The translations under genes were made by a program, and so were the position numbers. Below, one piece after another: positions 42,295-51,020 of a stretch of 64,000 nucleotides of DNA (its first letter is position 1; every line of letters begins with the position of its first letter). Location: contig NZ_CP059399.1 of assembly GCF_013744875.1 (NCBI RefSeq), positions 4,154,001 through 4,218,000 on the forward strand, written 5' to 3'. The notes beneath the pieces are model-generated. The model did not search any database. It was not told where the DNA came from and saw only the letters and a list, made by a program, of their open reading frames with translations. The DNA is from Nocardia huaxiensis. Lineage in GTDB: Bacteria > Actinomycetota > Actinomycetes > Mycobacteriales > Mycobacteriaceae.

Positions 42295-43437
42295 ATGAGG
42301 CCGAAGATTCGAGCGCTCGGTGGTGCCGCATGCGCGGGCGCGACGGCCCTGGCATTGGTTTTCTCCGGTGGGGTGGCCGGCGCCGAACCGGAGAATCCGG
42401 CGACCGCCGACACCTTGGCGAGCCTCATCGACGCGGGATTGCTGCCGGCCGCCGACGGGCGCACCCCGAAATCGATCGTGGACACCGGCAGTGGTTCCGG
42501 GTCGGCGGGAATTTCCAGTACCGCCTCGGATGCCGTGGGGGAGGGCCCGGAAATGTCGGCCTATCTGGCCGCATTCGCCTACGGCCTGGTCAATCCGGAT
42601 GCCGCGCCGCCCGGTTCGAACGATTGGAATTGCAGACCGTCCGCGGAGCACCCGCATCCGGTGGTGCTGGTGCACGGCACCTGGCTCAATGCCTATGACA
42701 CCTACTCCTATATGTCCCCGCGCATCGCGCGCGCCGGATTCTGCGTATTCTCCTTCAATTTCGGCAAACTCGGCGTCTTGCAGGGTGGCGGTCTGGGACC
42801 GATCCTGCCCGGCCGCAATGGCGTCGGGCCCATGGAGGAATCGGCGAGACAATTGGGCGCCTTCGTGGATCGGGTCCTCGCGGCCACCGGCGCGCCCGCC
42901 GTCGATGTGGTCGGGCATTCCCAGGGCGGGCCGGTGACCAGCTACTTCATGAAATTCGAAGGTGGCGCGGGGAAAGTCGGCAAGCTCATCACCTTCGGGG
43001 CCACCAATCACGGCACCTCGCTCATGGGCATCGCGACCCTGGGCCGGATCATCAACAATCTCGGCGTCAATATTCTCGGCTTCTACGAACCGCTCATCGG
43101 CACGGCCAATATTCAGCAGGCCGTGGGATCGTCCTTCTACGCCGAGCTGAATGCCGACGGCGACACCGTTCCGGGCGTCGACTACACCCTGGTCGGCTCC
43201 CGGCACGACGAAATCTCGAATCCCTACGAGTGGACGTTCATGACCGCTGGACCCGGCGCGACAGTGAACAATATTGCCCTGCAACAGGACTGCGAACAGG
43301 ATCTGTCCGATCACCTCACCGTCATGTACTCGCCGCGCGCGGTCTCCATTGTCCTGCGCGCTCTGGATCCGGTAGCGAATCCCACGCTGGAATGCACGTT
43401 CAATCCCTGGATGATCGGTGGCGGCGGCAAACTCTAG
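42295..43437 (+). CDS. Secreted triacylglycerol lipase / esterase
   Basis: A 380-aa protein with a signal peptide (about 1-30, cleavage at AGA/EP). The lipase fold shows VVLVHGTWLNAYDTY for the oxyanion hole, GHSQGG with nucleophile Ser209, and DHLTVMYSP near the C-terminus for the histidine. This matches the actinobacterial EstA/LipA class 2 lipases secreted by Nocardia and mycobacteria. ATG 42295 follows TAGGAGAG; a longer start at 42274 lacks the signal layout. Confidence 0.9.
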   Translation: MRPKIRALGGAACAGATALALVFSGGVAGAEPENPATADTLASLIDAGLLPAADGRTPKSIVDTGSGSGSAGISSTASDAVGEGPEMSAYLAAFAYGLVNPDAAPPGSNDWNCRPSAEHPHPVVLVHGTWLNAYDTYSYMSPRIARAGFCVFSFNFGKLGVLQGGGLGPILPGRNGVGPMEESARQLGAFVDRVLAATGAPAVDVVGHSQGGPVTSYFMKFEGGAGKVGKLITFGATNHGTSLMGIATLGRIINNLGVNILGFYEPLIGTANIQQAVGSSFYAELNADGDTVPGVDYTLVGSRHDEISNPYEWTFMTAGPGATVNNIALQQDCEQDLSDHLTVMYSPRAVSIVLRALDPVANPTLECTFNPWMIGGGGKL

Positions 43438-43462
43438 CCGGCCGCCCGGAGAAAGGATCGCG

Positions 43463-44785
43463 ATGACCGTCGGCGACGCATTCGAGATTGTCAGTCCCAG
43501 AGCTGATTTCGGATCGCCCGGCCGTCCGTTACTGCCGGACGAGGACCCCTTCTATCAGACCGCGACCGATCTCACCGGCGTCGCCCCGGGCACCGTGCTG
43601 CGCACCCGACGGGTGCGCACCGCGCTGTTCGGGCGCATTCCGCAGAAGGTGCGCGCCTGGCAGCTGCTGTATCGCAGCAGCGACAGGCACGGTGCGCCCG
43701 AGGCGGCGGTCACCACCGTGCTGCTGCCCTGGGGCGCGGATCCGGCCCAGTCGCGGCCGCTGGTGTCGTTCCAGTGCGCCATCGACGCCGTGGCCCCGAA
43801 ATGCTTCCCCTCCTACGCTTTACAGCATCGCGCCCGGGCGCTCGGCTCCATTCCGCAGCTGGAGCTGCCGCTCATCGCCGCCGCGCTGGAACGCGGATGG
43901 GCGGTCTCGGTGCCGGATCACGAAGGGCTGGGCGGGCATTTCGGGGCCGCCCGCGAACCCGGGTTCCGGGCGCTGGACGGAATCCGTGCGGCACTGAGCT
44001 TTTCGCCGCTCGGATTGGACAGCTCGACGCGCATCGGATTGTGGGGTTACTCCGGTGGCGGCCTGGCCACCGCCTGGGCGGCCGAAGAAGCCGCCGACTA
44101 CGCCCCGGAACTGAATATCGTCGGCGCGGTCGCCGGTTCGCCCGTGGGTGATCCCGCCATGGCCTTCGTGCGCCTGAACGGTTCGCCCTTCGCGGGCTTC
44201 GCCATGGTCTTCACCGCGGGCCTGCGCCGTGCCTACCCGGGCGTGGAGAAGGTGTTGCGCACCAAGGTATCCGCCGACTATCTGGCCCTGCTGGCGCGCG
44301 CGGAGTACACCGCGACCCTGCCGTTGCTGGCCCGCTTCGCCGGGCGCAATGCGCAGCGGCACATCACCGGCGGGGTGGGGGCGCTGCTCACGCATCCCGA
44401 CATGCGCGCGGTGCTCGACGAGATCCGGCCCGGCGCAAAGGCTCCCGCCATGCCGATGTTCGTGCTACAGGGGGTGAACGACGAGGTGATCGCCGTCGCG
44501 GACGTGGACGCGCACGTGCAGCGCTACCGGGACCGCGACGTTCACATCCGGTACGTCCGTGACCGTCTCAGCGCTCATCTGCCCTTGCAGTTCATCGGCG
44601 TCCCCGCCATGGTCGACTGGCTCGACGATCGCTTCGCCGTGCGCCCGCTCGGCGCGGCCGGGGTCGAGACGGTGTGGTCGGTGGCCCTGTCCGGCAAGGC
44701 GCTGTCGGAGTATCGGGCATTCGCGGCCCTCTTCGCGAAAATGGTGTCCGGACGGCCGATCCGGGCCCGCTCGGCGCCGCGGTAG
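43463..44785 (+). CDS. LIP-family secretory lipase homologue
   Basis: A 440-aa protein 25 bases after the previous lipase gene with a GAAAGGA site. FYQTATDLTGVAPGTVLR, DHEGLGGHF, GLWGYSGGGLATAWA with Ser197, VLQGVNDEVIAVADVD (acid) and SAHLPLQ (His) are typical of the LIP family (triacylglycerol lipases such as Candida-type LIP homologues in Nocardia). No clear signal peptide is visible with this start. Its last 211 bases overlap the convergent PucR-type frame. Confidence 0.88.
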   Translation: MTVGDAFEIVSPRADFGSPGRPLLPDEDPFYQTATDLTGVAPGTVLRTRRVRTALFGRIPQKVRAWQLLYRSSDRHGAPEAAVTTVLLPWGADPAQSRPLVSFQCAIDAVAPKCFPSYALQHRARALGSIPQLELPLIAAALERGWAVSVPDHEGLGGHFGAAREPGFRALDGIRAALSFSPLGLDSSTRIGLWGYSGGGLATAWAAEEAADYAPELNIVGAVAGSPVGDPAMAFVRLNGSPFAGFAMVFTAGLRRAYPGVEKVLRTKVSADYLALLARAEYTATLPLLARFAGRNAQRHITGGVGALLTHPDMRAVLDEIRPGAKAPAMPMFVLQGVNDEVIAVADVDAHVQRYRDRDVHIRYVRDRLSAHLPLQFIGVPAMVDWLDDRFAVRPLGAAGVETVWSVALSGKALSEYRAFAALFAKMVSGRPIRARSAPR

Positions 44786-45996
44786 CTGCGGGCCACCAGC
44801 GCCGAACGCAGGTACCAGAGTCCGGAGGATTGCGAGGGATCGAAGCCGGTGAGCTGGCCGATCCGCTTGAGCCGGTAGTCGACGGTATTGGTGTGCACAC
44901 CCAGCAGCCGTGCCGTCCGCTGCCGGCTCAGATCGTTGCCGATATGGCGGCGCAGGGTTTCCAGCAGCTCCGGGTACTCGTCCAGCGGGTCCAGCAGCGC
45001 GCCGAGGTATTCGCGTCCCGGGCCGGGGCGGGTGAGCTGGTATTCCATTGCCAGATCATCGAATCGATAGAGCCCGGGCGCGCACTGTAGTCGGTGCACC
45101 ATGTCCAGCAGCTCGTGGGCGCGGTCGGCGGCCTCCGGAATCCGTTCCGTCTCCGCGTGAATGACGGTGGCGGTGATGGAAACCTGTGCGGCGGAGGAGA
45201 GTGTGGTGATGAGGCCGTCCAGCGCCTCGGCGGTCATCGCGCCCGCGGGCAGCAGAATGGTGCCGCCGTTCGCGCCGAGCAGCGAAAGCGCGTGGCCGCC
45301 ACAGTAATCCGCGAGAGCGGACTGCACGCGGCGCAGTTTGCGCCGGGCCACCACCTCGGTGTCGGTGCTGGCATCGGATTCCCCCGGATGCGGCGGAATG
45401 CTCACCGGCAGCACGTAATACGACTCGTCGATCTCGACGCCGCCCGCGCGCGCCATGGTGGAGGCGGGATGTCCGGCCAGCAGCGCCGAGACCACGGTGT
45501 GCACCGCCGTATGGTGCTCGGCCACCACCGCGCGGTGCTCGCGCACATAGGCGACGGCGAAGGCCGAGTTCACCACGGCCTGCACCTCGAGCAGACGCCG
45601 CGCGGTGACGGCCAGGCGCTCGTAATCCTCGGGCGTCGCCACATCCAGGATGAGCTCGAGGCCGAGCGCGAAGCCGTCGTGCACCGCGCGGTGAATGGTG
45701 CCGATCGGAATGCCCTCGCGTGCCCAGTCCTCGCCGGCGCGCTGTAGCCGCTCGATCTTGCCGCTCACATCGCGCTCCTCCAGCACCGCGGCGGTGAGTT
45801 CGAGACAGGTGCGGGTGACGGTGGTGACATCGCCGCGCAGCGCGTCCCCGGGCAGGGTGCCGCACGGGGCCACATTGTCGGCGAAGTGCGTGACCAGTCG
45901 CTGCGAGAGCGCCCGGATATCCTGCAGGGGAGTGGAAATGGCCGCTACCGCACCCGTGGTGTCGCTGGTTGCCGATTCCGGATCAGGTCTCATCAT
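44575..45996 (-). CDS. PucR/CdaR-type helix-turn-helix regulator
   Basis: A 473-aa regulator from ATG 45996 (GGAG six bases upstream; GTG 46008 also possible). The C-terminal domain LLETLRRHIGNDLSRQRTARLLGVHTNTVDYR is spread over residues about 358-392 and is the PucR HTH; the N-terminal half has the helical RsbR/TetR-like sensor part and the middle a GGDEF-like fold. After GLWYLRSALVARSYR the frame continues for about 60 residues of unusual sequence antisense to the lipase end. It probably controls one of its neighbours. Confidence 0.82.
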   Translation of the reverse strand: MMRPDPESATSDTTGAVAAISTPLQDIRALSQRLVTHFADNVAPCGTLPGDALRGDVTTVTRTCLELTAAVLEERDVSGKIERLQRAGEDWAREGIPIGTIHRAVHDGFALGLELILDVATPEDYERLAVTARRLLEVQAVVNSAFAVAYVREHRAVVAEHHTAVHTVVSALLAGHPASTMARAGGVEIDESYYVLPVSIPPHPGESDASTDTEVVARRKLRRVQSALADYCGGHALSLLGANGGTILLPAGAMTAEALDGLITTLSSAAQVSITATVIHAETERIPEAADRAHELLDMVHRLQCAPGLYRFDDLAMEYQLTRPGPGREYLGALLDPLDEYPELLETLRRHIGNDLSRQRTARLLGVHTNTVDYRLKRIGQLTGFDPSQSSGLWYLRSALVARSYRGAERARIGRPDTIFAKRAANARYSDSALPDRATDHTVSTPAAPSGRTAKRSSSQSTMAGTPMNCKGR

Positions 45997-46024
45997 CTGC
46001 GACTCCACACAGTAGGGCTATATG

Positions 46025-46040
46025 GGAACTCTAGCGTTCC
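46025..46040. promoter_or_regulatory. Dyad GGAAC-N6-GTTCC upstream of the PucR-type gene
   Basis: Perfect 5-bp arms, 29 bases upstream of the ATG 45996. Candidate binding site of the regulator. Confidence 0.42.
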
Positions 46041-46049
46041 TATTGATTG

Positions 46050-46063
46050 GCCACTGTAGTGGC
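46050..46063. promoter_or_regulatory. Dyad GCCACT-N2-AGTGGC upstream of the PucR-type gene
   Basis: Perfect 6-bp arms in the 150-base gap between the PucR-type gene and the Fe-S protein gene. Possible operator. Confidence 0.42.
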
Positions 46064-46162
46064 GGTCACGCCGCAGAGCAACCAGACATCACCGCAGCGC
46101 AATCGCAGGTCCCGGTGATCGGGATGAAAACCCCTGATTACCAAGGGATTACGACAGGTGAC

Positions 46163-46612
46163 TCACTTGTGCAGATCGCAACTGCCGTCGCAGAAGGGAA
46201 CATTGGCGGTGCGCCCGCAGCGGCAGGCCGCCATGCGGGTCTCGGCGACCACGGCCGGGCCGTCGGTCTCGCCGGGCCTCGGGACGGTGATGCTCAGCGG
46301 CCCACGCAGCAGCAGCGGGCCGCCGGGGAGCGGCACCACGGAGGTGATCGGCTCGGCGGTTTCGGCCGGGCCGTCGGGGAGCAGGTAGTGCAGGGCGCCG
46401 CTCGGGCAGCGGCGGATCACCTCGGCGACTTCCTCGGCGGTGGCCCGGCCGGGCTGGATCCAGGGGCGGGCGGCGGTGTCGAAGACCTGCGGCAGGCCGC
46501 GCACGCACTCGGCGAAGTGCACGCAGCGGGCGGCCTCGTAGTAGACGGTGACATCGGGGGCGGTGTAAGCGCGGCCCGGGGGCACCTCGGATACAGACTG
46601 GTCAGCATCCAT
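46163..46612 (-). CDS. Two-domain Fe-S protein: divergent ferredoxin-like plus CDGSH-type
   Basis: A 149-aa protein. Residues about 20-80 (VTVYYEAARCVHFAECVRGL, then RRCPSGAL) form the (4Fe-4S) mono-cluster Fer4_19 domain. The C-terminus CRCGRTANVPFCDGSCDLHK is a CDGSH-type domain in which the usual cluster-binding histidine of CDGSH is a cysteine. Such proteins act in electron transfer or cluster handling. ATG 46612; translation stops 3 codons after the motif. Confidence 0.85.
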   Translation of the reverse strand: MDADQSVSEVPPGRAYTAPDVTVYYEAARCVHFAECVRGLPQVFDTAARPWIQPGRATAEEVAEVIRRCPSGALHYLLPDGPAETAEPITSVVPLPGGPLLLRGPLSITVPRPGETDGPAVVAETRMAACRCGRTANVPFCDGSCDLHK

Positions 46613-46719
46613 GCGATTCACCGTACGCCGCGGGTTCGCCGAACCTCGGCAGGGTTGCGCGCCGGAAGCCCGGCGCCGTTCGGGCGCCGGGCTTCGCGGT
46701 CTCCGCGTTCGGGTCGAAA

Positions 46720-47880
46720 TCAGCTGGTCAGGCCACCGAAGAAGGCGCGGATATCGCCGGTGAGCAGCTCGGGAACCTCCAGCGCCGGGAAGTGCCCGCC
46801 CGCATAGAACTCCGACCAGTGCACGATATTGTGCGCTTTCTCGGCGAACCGCCGGATGGCGAAATCGGCGGTGGTGAACACCGCGACCCCGGTGGGCACG
46901 GTGCCCTTCGGTTTGGGCGCGAACATGCTCGGATCGGTGAACCGCTCGTAGTAGTAATTGGCCACGCTGCGGGCGGTATCGGTGAGCCAGTAGATGCTCA
47001 CCGTGGTCAGGATCCGGTCCCGGTCGATGGCCTGCTCGGGCAATTCGTGCGCCTGATCGGTCCACTCCTTGTACTTCTCCACGATCCAACCCAACTGTCC
47101 CGCAGGGGAATCCGCGAGCAGCTGGGCCAGCGTGTGCGGGCGCGAACCGGCCAGGCTCATATAGGCCGAGCCATTGTCCTGGAACTTCTTCATGGCGCCC
47201 AGGCGCTGCTTCTCGGCGTCGGTGAGGGCCGCCATATCGGCCGGATCCCCGGTCGGGAAGGTGACCAGCGCATTGGCGTGCACACCCAGCACGTGCTCGG
47301 CGTGCTCACGGCCCAGGCGCGGCGCGATGAACGCCCCGTGATCGCCGCCGTGCACGCCGTAGCGCCGGTAGCCCAGCCGGGCCATGAGCTCGGCCAACGC
47401 CGCCGCGACTCGCCCGTCGTGCCAACCGGATTCGGTGAGCGGACCGGAGAAGCCGTGGCCGGGCAGGGTCGGGATCACCAGGTGGAAGGCCGGGGCCTCG
47501 GGGTCGCCGTGCGCGGCCGGATCGGTCAGCGGGCCGATCAGGTCCAGGAAATCGGCGGGGGTGCCGGGCCAGCCGTGCACCAGCAGCAGCGGGGTGGCGT
47601 CCTCGCGTTCGGACCGCACGTGCACGAAGTGCAGGTTCTGCCCGTCGACGGTGGTGGTGAACTGCGGGAAGGCATTGAGGCGGGCCTCGATCGCCCGCCA
47701 GTCGAACTTCTCCGCCCAGTACGCGGCCAGATCGCGCAGGTAGGAGGTCGGCACACCGCGCTCCCAGCCGGTGCCGGGGGCCTCGTCGATCCAGCGGGTG
47801 CGGAGGAGGCGGTCGCGCAGATCGTCGAGGTCGGCCTGCGGGATGTCGATGCGGAAGGGGCGGATGTCCGTGCTGCTCAT
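46720..47880 (-). CDS. Epoxide hydrolase
   Basis: A 386-aa enzyme with the N-terminal EHN domain (RPFRIDIPQADLDDLRDRLL) and an alpha/beta-hydrolase core: LLLVHGWPGTPADF, nucleophile Asp in VHGGDHGAF, lid tyrosines in the YMSLAGSRP and SVANYYYERF parts, and YAGGHFPALEVPE with the catalytic His. This is the microsomal-type epoxide hydrolase found in many actinomycetes. No signal peptide. It is divergent from the large LuxR regulator, 38 bases apart. Confidence 0.93.
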   Translation of the reverse strand: MSSTDIRPFRIDIPQADLDDLRDRLLRTRWIDEAPGTGWERGVPTSYLRDLAAYWAEKFDWRAIEARLNAFPQFTTTVDGQNLHFVHVRSEREDATPLLLVHGWPGTPADFLDLIGPLTDPAAHGDPEAPAFHLVIPTLPGHGFSGPLTESGWHDGRVAAALAELMARLGYRRYGVHGGDHGAFIAPRLGREHAEHVLGVHANALVTFPTGDPADMAALTDAEKQRLGAMKKFQDNGSAYMSLAGSRPHTLAQLLADSPAGQLGWIVEKYKEWTDQAHELPEQAIDRDRILTTVSIYWLTDTARSVANYYYERFTDPSMFAPKPKGTVPTGVAVFTTADFAIRRFAEKAHNIVHWSEFYAGGHFPALEVPELLTGDIRAFFGGLTS

Positions 47881-47918
47881 GAGATAAATACTTCCGGTAA
47901 AGACCCCGGGCCCACATC

Positions 47919-50900
47919 ATGAATCCTCATTATTTCGGCCGGTATTCGGCTCTTCACCGGCCCGCACGGCATGATCGGACCGTGGTGAAGTTCCCCGGCA
48001 GCAGTGCCCTGATCGGCCGCGCCGCCGAAGTATCGGTCCTGCTGGACGCTCTCGGCGACGCGAACATCCAGACCGTGCTGGTCGCGGGCGAGGCCGGCCT
48101 CGGAAAGTCCCGCCTGATGGGCGAGTTCACCGAGCGCGTCGCGCGTGACGCCCTGACCCTCGTCGGCCGCTGCCCCGAACTGGGCACCGACGGCATCGCC
48201 TTCGCTCCCTTCCTGGCCGTCCTGCGCGCCGTCCTCCGCGAGCTCGGCCCGAAACCCCTGGCCGCCCTGCTCCCCCCACAGCCCGCCCTCGCGAACTGGC
48301 TGCCGCAGCTGGCCGTGCACACCGGCCCCGCCGCCCCCGGCAGCGACCGCACCCGCCTGTTCGGCGAAATCCTCACCGTCCTGGAACAACTGGCCGCCAC
48401 CAGACCCCTGGTCCTCATCCTCGAGGACCTGCACTGGTCCGACGACGCCACCCGAGAACTCCTCACCTTCCTCACCACCAATATCGCCGACGGCGAGTGC
48501 CTCATGGTCGGCACCTACCGCCCCGGCGCGGGCCCCCTCCGCCCGCTTCTGGCCGAACTCCGCCGCAACCCCGCGGTCCGCCTCCTGGACCTGCCACCCC
48601 TGACCCGCCACGAAGTCGGCCGCCAACTGGCCGCCCTGCTGGGCCGTGAACCCGAATCGACGCTCATCACAACGGTTTTCGAACGCAGCGGCGGCAACCC
48701 CCTCTTCGTCGAGGCCCTCGGCCACACCCCCGACCACCTCTCGGCCGACCTCAACGAACTGCTCCTCGGCTTCCAATCCGGCCTCACGCCCGAAGCCCGC
48801 GTGGCACTCCGGACCGCAGCAGTCATCGGCTCGCCCATCCGCCACGAACTCCTCACCGCCACAGCGGATCTCCCATCGCCCACACTGAACCGAGCCCTCC
48901 GCGAACTGATCGACCGCCACCTCCTGCTGGTCGCCGACACCGCCTACGACTTCCGCCACGTCCTCATCCGCCGAGCCGTCTACGAAGACCTCCTCCCCGC
49001 CGAACGCACCCACCTACACGCGAACGTCGTTGCCGCCCTGCGCGAAACCTCAGATCCGGCGAAGGTCGACCACACCGCGGAACTGGCCCACCACGCCGCG
49101 GCCGCCGGTGACTTCCGCACGGCTCTGACCGCAGCTTGGGCACTATCCGAAAATCCCACCACCCCACCGCTGGAGCGACTGCGCCAGCTCGAACGAACAG
49201 CGGCGCACTGGAATCGGGTACCCGACGCGGCCCGGCTCCTGGGCACGACGAAACTGGCCGTGCTGGAACGGACTGTCGACCAGGCCATCGCCTGCGACGC
49301 CACAGAACGCGGCATCGTCGCGGCGAGCGCGGCCCTCGCCCTGGCGGACCCGACTCCGCAATGGACCGACGCTGACGCGTCGGGTGCAGCGGCCCCGGGC
49401 GGGGCCGCCCTGCCCGGTGCGATGAATGATGCGGTCAGGTCGGCGCGCATCGCGCGCCTCGCTCTGAGCCGGGCGTACCTGAACAGCCGCGGCGGGGCCG
49501 GGCCGGGCGCGGATCTGGACCGGGCGCTGCGGCTGCTGTCGGATGCGCCCGCGACCCGGGAGCGGGCGGAGGCCTTGGCGCAGTCGGCCATCACCAAGCT
49601 TTTCGGCGGTGATGCGGTAGGTGCCGAGGTCGACGCGCGGGAAGCGGCCGACATTGCCGAAAAGCTCGGCGCCACAGCGGTGATCGCGCGGGCGCAGGCG
49701 TATCTGGGGCTGGCCGCCGCCGCGGATGCCACCACGGCGCTGGCGCATTTCGCCCAGGCGCGGACGGCGGCTGATGCCTCGGGCGATACGCGGGTGCTGC
49801 TCGATGTGGCCACCTGGGAGTCGGCGGTGCTGGTGGCGTCCGGGCGGTCGCGGGAGGCGATCGGCGTCATTCAGCAGGGGCTGCGGATTGCCCATGAGGC
49901 GTTCAGGTTTCATGAGGCCGCGCCGATACTGCTCGTCAAGTGGGCGCAGGCGTTGACGGCGCTGGGGCGGTGGGCCGAGGCGCGGGAACTGGTGGACGAG
50001 ACCCAGTTCGATCGGATGCCGGCGTTGAGCCGGGCCGCGGTGCTGCTGTGCTACGCGGACATTGCTGTGGCGCAGGGGGATATGGATCGGGCTCGCGGTG
50101 ACGTGGGCGCGGCGGGGGCGTTGCTGGGAGAGGGGAGGTGGACGCTGCCGTATCGGCTGCGGGCACAGGCCGTGCGGTGCCGGATCTCTCTGGCCGAAGG
50201 TGATCAATCCAGTGCCGCAGAGGTTCTCGCCGAGGTGGCCACCAGAGCGGGCGATGTGACAGCCCTGACCGGGCATCCACAAGAAGTGTGGCCGCTGGTC
50301 GTGCTCGCGGCACAGGTGCCTGCCGCGTCCGCGGATCTGCGGGCCCTCTCCGGCGCACTGCCCGCAAACCCTGCTCTGTACGGCGCATACTCCGCGCTGT
50401 ACGCCGCCCATGTCTCCGGTTCCAGTGTGTCCTGGGAACAGGCTGCCGCCGCCTGGAGTGCGGTCGAGCAACCGTACGAGGCGGCGCAGAGCCTGCTGGC
50501 CGCCGCGGAATCCCATGTGGCCGAAGGCGATAGGGAAACCGCCGCGGTCCGCCTGCGCGCCGCTTCCGCGCAGGCTCTGACACTGGGTGCGGCTCCGCTG
50601 GCCGAGGCCGCCGTCGCGCTGTCGCGTCGCGCCCGCATCCCGCTCGGCGATTCGGCCGCCCCCGCGTCCGCGTCCGTCGGTGGATCCAGCGAATTCGGCT
50701 TAACCGCAAGGGAACTGGACGTGCTACGGCTCGTGGCCAAGGGGCTGAGCAATCGAGCGCTCGCCGCCGAACTCTTCATCAGCGCCAATACCGCAGGGGT
50801 GCACGTCTCTCGCATCCTCACCAAACTGGGTGTTGCCAGCCGAACCGAAGCCGCGGCCTTCGCACACGCCAACGGCCTGCTGTCCGGCCCGCCGTCATGA
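47919..50900 (+). CDS. LuxR-family regulator with AAA ATPase domain (LAL type)
   Basis: A 993-aa regulator. N-terminal ATPase with LIGRAAEVSVLL, Walker A GEAGLGKS at 57-64 and Walker B LVLILEDLHWSDD, a long TPR-like helical middle, and a C-terminal GerE/LuxR helix-turn-helix (LTARELDVLRLVAKGLSNRA, ISANTAGVHVSRILTKLGV). The start may instead be GTG 47982 or 47985, close to the ATPase domain and leaving about 100 bases for the divergent promoter. It is the MalT-like type that binds an inducer and ATP; the epoxide hydrolase gene is the obvious candidate target. Confidence 0.9.
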   Translation: MNPHYFGRYSALHRPARHDRTVVKFPGSSALIGRAAEVSVLLDALGDANIQTVLVAGEAGLGKSRLMGEFTERVARDALTLVGRCPELGTDGIAFAPFLAVLRAVLRELGPKPLAALLPPQPALANWLPQLAVHTGPAAPGSDRTRLFGEILTVLEQLAATRPLVLILEDLHWSDDATRELLTFLTTNIADGECLMVGTYRPGAGPLRPLLAELRRNPAVRLLDLPPLTRHEVGRQLAALLGREPESTLITTVFERSGGNPLFVEALGHTPDHLSADLNELLLGFQSGLTPEARVALRTAAVIGSPIRHELLTATADLPSPTLNRALRELIDRHLLLVADTAYDFRHVLIRRAVYEDLLPAERTHLHANVVAALRETSDPAKVDHTAELAHHAAAAGDFRTALTAAWALSENPTTPPLERLRQLERTAAHWNRVPDAARLLGTTKLAVLERTVDQAIACDATERGIVAASAALALADPTPQWTDADASGAAAPGGAALPGAMNDAVRSARIARLALSRAYLNSRGGAGPGADLDRALRLLSDAPATRERAEALAQSAITKLFGGDAVGAEVDAREAADIAEKLGATAVIARAQAYLGLAAAADATTALAHFAQARTAADASGDTRVLLDVATWESAVLVASGRSREAIGVIQQGLRIAHEAFRFHEAAPILLVKWAQALTALGRWAEARELVDETQFDRMPALSRAAVLLCYADIAVAQGDMDRARGDVGAAGALLGEGRWTLPYRLRAQAVRCRISLAEGDQSSAAEVLAEVATRAGDVTALTGHPQEVWPLVVLAAQVPAASADLRALSGALPANPALYGAYSALYAAHVSGSSVSWEQAAAAWSAVEQPYEAAQSLLAAAESHVAEGDRETAAVRLRAASAQALTLGAAPLAEAAVALSRRARIPLGDSAAPASASVGGSSEFGLTARELDVLRLVAKGLSNRALAAELFISANTAGVHVSRILTKLGVASRTEAAAFAHANGLLSGPPS

Positions 50901-51020
50901 TCTCTGACCACCGCTCGGGCTTCGCGTGCTTGCCGATGTGGCTCGGTTGCGCCGGAGGGCGGGACCTGTCATCCTCGTGGCCATGATCTTCCATGGAAAG
51001 GGCGTGCTGCGCCCGGGCCG

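Noticed and set aside
49143..50516. 457-aa minus-strand frame
   Set aside because: Antisense to the LuxR regulator TPR region; composition typical of shadow frames.
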